NCBI RefSeq assembly: GCF_000264455.2
Contig: NC_017956.1
Coordinates: 3,020,001-3,084,000, forward strand
DNA: 64,000 nt
Origin: Tistrella mobilis KA081020-065
GTDB taxonomy: Bacteria; Pseudomonadota; Alphaproteobacteria; Tistrellales; Tistrellaceae
Direction of reading: 5' to 3'
The notes below the pieces were generated by a model. The model was not told the origin of the DNA and searched no databases. It worked only from the letters and a program-made list of their open reading frames with translations. How positions within the stretch are numbered: position 1 is the first letter of the stretch; every line of letters begins with the position of its first letter. Made by a program: the position numbers and the translations under genes. This document shows positions 61,431 to 64,000 of this stretch, in pieces.

Positions 61431-61934
61431 ATGCCTCAGTTCGAACCGAGCACATTCGCGTCGCAGATCTTCTGGCTGGTGGTGTCCTTCGGCCTGCTCT
61501 ATCTGCTGATGTCGAAGATCGCGCTCCCGCGCATCGCCGATATCCTCGAGGTGCGCCAGGACCGTATCGCCGCCGATCTCGATCGTGCCGAAGCGCTGAA
61601 GCGCGAGGCCGAAGAGGCGCGTGCGGCCTATGAAGCGGCACTCGCCAATGCCCGCGCCGAAGCCCAGAAGCTTCTGGAGCAGGCCGGCGAGCAGGCCCAG
61701 GCCGAGGCCCAGCGGCAGCTCGACGCGCTTGACGAGCGTCTGGCCGCCAAGGTCCGCGAGGCCGAAGCCGCCGTTGCCGCCGCCAAGGCGGACGCCATGG
61801 CCGATCTCGCGTCGCTCGCGACCGAGACCGCCGAGGCGGCCACCGCGAAGCTGGCCGGTGCGCCGGTCGATGGTACTGCGGTCCGCAGCGCCGTCGATGC
61901 CGCCCTGGCTGCCACCTCGTCGCGGAAGGAGTGA
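61431..61934 (+). CDS. atpG: ATP synthase F0 subunit b' (second b subunit)
   Basis: A 167-residue stator subunit with one N-terminal membrane helix (IFWLVVSFGLLYLLMSKIAL) and a long charged, alanine-rich coiled coil (DRAEALKREAEEARAAYEAAL onward). The presence of a distinct b' beside b is typical of alphaproteobacteria and photosynthetic bacteria; the pair forms a heterodimer. The ATG at 61431 follows GGGAG. It overlaps or abuts the b gene. Confidence 0.92.
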   Translation: MPQFEPSTFASQIFWLVVSFGLLYLLMSKIALPRIADILEVRQDRIAADLDRAEALKREAEEARAAYEAALANARAEAQKLLEQAGEQAQAEAQRQLDALDERLAAKVREAEAAVAAAKADAMADLASLATETAEAATAKLAGAPVDGTAVRSAVDAALAATSSRKE

Positions 61935-61939
61935 GGCCG

Positions 61940-62422
61940 ATGTTCTCCGATCCCACTTTCTGGGTCGCCGTCGCCTTCGTCCTCTGCATCGCCGGGCTTG
62001 GCTTCCTGAAGGTCCACAAGGCCATCGGGGGCATGCTCGACGCCCGTGCAGCCGCGATCCGCGCCGAACTCGATGCCGCGCAGAAGCTGCGTGAGGACGC
62101 CCAGGCGCTCCTCGCCCAGTATCAGCGCAAGCAGCGCGAGGCGATGCAGGAAGCCGAGCAGATGGTCGCCCATGCGCGCACCGAAGCGAAGCGCATCGTC
62201 GAGATGGGCCAGACCCAGCTGGCCCAGTCGATCGAGCGTCGCGAGCGCATGGCCGCCACCAAGATCGCCCAGGCGGAAGCCGATGCGATCGCCGAGGTCC
62301 GTGCGACCGCGGTCGATGTGGCGATGGCGGCGACCGAGCAGGTGCTGCGCACCCAGCTCTCGGCCGACCGTCAGGCCAAACTGGTGGACGACACCATCGC
62401 CGGCCTCAAGACCCTGCACTGA
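61940..62422 (+). CDS. atpF: ATP synthase F0 subunit b
   Basis: A 160-residue stator subunit: membrane helix TFWVAVAFVLCIAGLGFLKV, then a coiled coil (AIRAELDAAQKLREDAQALLAQYQRKQREAMQEAEQM). I prefer the ATG at 61940, because AAGGAG lies 8 nt upstream; a GTG at 61931 overlapping the previous stop is in frame. The F1 genes (atpHAGDC) are not here, as expected for alphaproteobacteria, where F0 and F1 operons are separate. The operon ends in a strong terminator 31 nt later. Confidence 0.93.
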   Translation: MFSDPTFWVAVAFVLCIAGLGFLKVHKAIGGMLDARAAAIRAELDAAQKLREDAQALLAQYQRKQREAMQEAEQMVAHARTEAKRIVEMGQTQLAQSIERRERMAATKIAQAEADAIAEVRATAVDVAMAATEQVLRTQLSADRQAKLVDDTIAGLKTLH

Positions 62423-62452
62423 TCCGCGTCTCCCGCGATCCGGGCAGTTCCG

Positions 62453-62485
62453 AAACGCCCCGCCGGTTTTGCCGGCGGGGCGTTT
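62453..62485 (+). terminator. Strong rho-independent-type terminator of the atp operon
   Basis: AAACGCCCCGCCGG (62453-62466) and CCGGCGGGGCGTTT (62472-62485) are perfect 14-bp complements around a TTTTG loop. The 3' arm ends in TTT and the stem is A/T-flanked, so it can work in both directions. It is 31 nt after the atpF stop. Confidence 0.85.
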
Positions 62486-62515
62486 CGCGTTTCGGGACCG
62501 GCCCCCGCAGGTACT

Positions 62516-62629
62516 CCGACGTCAATATAATGCTGCGTCATTGGTCAGATGTATCGACGTCGATGTAATGTCGCGTCACCGGAATGATCCTCCGGCGTCG
62601 ATGTAATGTTCCGTCACCAATGTGGCCCA
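62516..62629. repeat. Three direct repeats with an exact 38-bp period
   Basis: About 29 conserved bases recur at 62516, 62554 and 62592, each exactly 38 bp apart. The shared core reads GACGTCGATGTAATG (GACGTCAATATAATG in the first copy), followed by a variable dinucleotide and CGTCA. The 9-bp segments between copies differ. The array lies between the atp terminator and the start of a Cache/HAMP sensor gene and contains no reading frame of note. It might be an operator array for a regulator of the sensor gene. Confidence 0.85.
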
Positions 62630-62760
62630 CCGTTGACCCGGTGCGTCTGGAGGCTCGCCATGCGGCCGGTGATCAGGCAGGATGCACCGGCGGGAGAAAT
62701 GACGGCCGGCCGGGCGAAGACCTGCCGGACGGCCGGGGCATATGGCGACGGGGACAGGGC

Positions 62761-64000
62761 GTGCGGCAGTTTCGATCACTGAGAGTGGCGGTGTTTCTGG
62801 GCGTGGCCGCCATCCTGGGCGTCACCGCCGCCGTGATCCTGCCATCGACCACCGCCCTGCTGGAGCGGAGCTTCGTCTCGGAACGGGAGCGCGAGGCGAC
62901 CAACACCATCGATCTCTTCGCCACCAGCCTGCGCGAGCGTTTCCAGTCGCTGATCCGCCAGAAGGTCGATGCCGTCGAACAGCGCAAGACGGCGCTGCGC
63001 GACCAGGGAGACCAGGTGGTCTCGGTGCTCTCGGCCCTTCGCCGCCTGGCCGCCAATGGCGGGATGAGCGAGACCGCTGCCCGCAACACCGCCCTGCAAT
63101 GGCTGTCGGACCAGCCGCGCAGCGAGGCCCGCTATGTCATCGTCTATGACGGCGAGATGCGGGTGCTGATCCACCCGGATGCATCGCTGCTGGGCCAGAC
63201 GCTGATCGACGGCCGCGACATGAAGGGTCGCCCGGCCTTCAGGGCGGCGCAGGAGGACGTCCTTCAGTATGGCGACACCTTCTCCACCTTCCCCTGGCAG
63301 AGCCTGGACGCCACCGAGACCCGGCTGAAATTTGGCTATTTCCGCAATTTCGAGCCCTGGGGCTGGACGGTGGCGGTGATCGCCGATGCCGAGGACGTGC
63401 AGCGCGCAGCCGATGCCCAGATGGCGCAGATGATCCGGGATCTGACCAACAGCGTCCATGCTCTCCGCCTGGGCGATCGCGGCCGGGCGATGATCTTCGA
63501 CGGCCAGGGGCGGCTGGTGATCCCGCCCCAGGGCGGCGATACCGCCTGTGCGGCGATCAGTACCGCCGTCGACAGCTGCGCCGACGCCTTCGCCATGCTG
63601 CCGCAGGACCTGCCCCGCCAGGACACGGTGGCCGTGCCGCCGCCGGCCGGGGCGGACGACGTCGTGCTCTACGCCCATCTGTTCAAGCCGCTGGACTGGC
63701 GGGTGACGATGCTGCTGTCGCGCGACGACATTCTGGGCCCGGCGCACGAGGTCACCCGCAATCAGGCGCTGCTGCTGGGTTCCGTGCTGGTGCTGTCGTT
63801 CCTGGCGGCCTATCCGCTCTCGGGCTGGCTGGTGCGGCCGCTGCGCCGGCTGGAGGTCCGGGTCCGCGCCCTCGCCTCGCAGGATTTCACCCGGGATGCG
63901 CCACCCGATCCGGGGCTCCGGCGGATGATCGACGATCGTGCCGACGAGATCGGCCGGCTGGCCTCTGCCTTCGCCTTCATGGACGAAACGCTCCGCGCCA
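62761..64000 (+). CDS. Cache- and HAMP-domain membrane sensor (3' partial)
   Basis: The visible 413 residues start at a GTG at 62761 (start uncertain; a GTG at 62641 is also in frame). An N-terminal helix (LRVAVFLGVAAILGVTAAVILP) and a second helix (ALLLGSVLVLSFLAAYPLSGWLV, about residues 335-357) enclose a periplasmic domain with Cache motifs: YVIVYDGEMRVLIHPDASLLG, KFGYFRNFEPWGWTVAVIA and AMIFDGQGRLVIP. A HAMP domain follows (RPLRRLEVRVRALASQDFTRD, DEIGRLASAFAFMDETL). The output domain (methyl-accepting, kinase or GGDEF) is beyond the window, so the class is open. Confidence 0.8.
   Translation, partial: MRQFRSLRVAVFLGVAAILGVTAAVILPSTTALLERSFVSEREREATNTIDLFATSLRERFQSLIRQKVDAVEQRKTALRDQGDQVVSVLSALRRLAANGGMSETAARNTALQWLSDQPRSEARYVIVYDGEMRVLIHPDASLLGQTLIDGRDMKGRPAFRAAQEDVLQYGDTFSTFPWQSLDATETRLKFGYFRNFEPWGWTVAVIADAEDVQRAADAQMAQMIRDLTNSVHALRLGDRGRAMIFDGQGRLVIPPQGGDTACAAISTAVDSCADAFAMLPQDLPRQDTVAVPPPAGADDVVLYAHLFKPLDWRVTMLLSRDDILGPAHEVTRNQALLLGSVLVLSFLAAYPLSGWLVRPLRRLEVRVRALASQDFTRDAPPDPGLRRMIDDRADEIGRLASAFAFMDETLRA

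Noticed and set aside
62516-62629. Possible CRISPR array
   Set aside because: Only three copies, 9-bp gaps between conserved parts and imperfect repeats; spacers are far too short and no cas gene is present.

Overview
The window is very GC-rich (about 70 percent by eye), almost fully coding, and reads as a piece of an alphaproteobacterial chromosome. Signs of this are a CcrM-type GANTC methyltransferase beside rnhB and mutY, a class I lysyl-tRNA synthetase, a dciA(DUF721)-dsbA-smc block, an F0-only atp operon with separate b' and b subunits, and an alphaproteobacterial mix of cobalamin genes. A Tistrella-like member of the Rhodospirillales is my best guess; this is inference from gene content, not a database result. 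I saw no IS element, phage, tRNA, rRNA or CRISPR.

Layout. 1-756: end of an M14 metallopeptidase. 782-7077: minus-strand operon of an amidohydrolase and a NitT/TauT-type ABC importer with two permeases, divergent from a LysR regulator. 7140-10698: Fur-box-preceded sitABCD-like Mn/Fe importer. 10785-14462: LuxR-type response regulator, 7TM-DISM histidine kinase and a homologue of cyanobacterial acyl-ACP reductase. 14455-15356: tacAT-like toxin-antitoxin pair with a visible promoter and operator. 15458-25424: housekeeping and DNA-maintenance genes (lysS, DinG-like helicase, TerB-like protein, rnhB, ccrM, TTC38-like protein, mutY). 25505-29269: LysR regulator, small ORF, isochorismatase-fold protein, and a YCII/DGPF protein with an ECF42-type sigma factor. 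29341-35081: dciA-like, dsbA-like and an unusually long smc.

35619-58893 is a cobalamin island interrupted by a few other genes. It holds cobO-cobN-cobW (minus); a cobalamin riboswitch with btuB, a degenerate-CbiX/[2Fe-2S] fusion and a BtuF-like protein (plus); a truncated globin; a cupin regulator divergent from an RhtA-like exporter; cobA-cobB (minus); cbiD-cobK (plus); hupE (minus); and cobH-cobL-cobI-cbiG/cobJ-cobM headed by a long CbiX with a histidine-rich tail (minus). CbiX, CbiG and CbiD point to early cobalt insertion, while CobN is the large subunit of the late, aerobic chelatase, so the set is mosaic. No cobS, cobT, cobG, cobF, cobQ, cobD, cobP, cobU or cobV is present here.

59439-62485 is the F0 ATP synthase operon (atpI, atpB, atpE, atpF', atpF) with a near-consensus promoter and a strong terminator. 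It is followed by three direct repeats spaced exactly 38 bp apart and by a Cache/HAMP membrane sensor cut by the window end.
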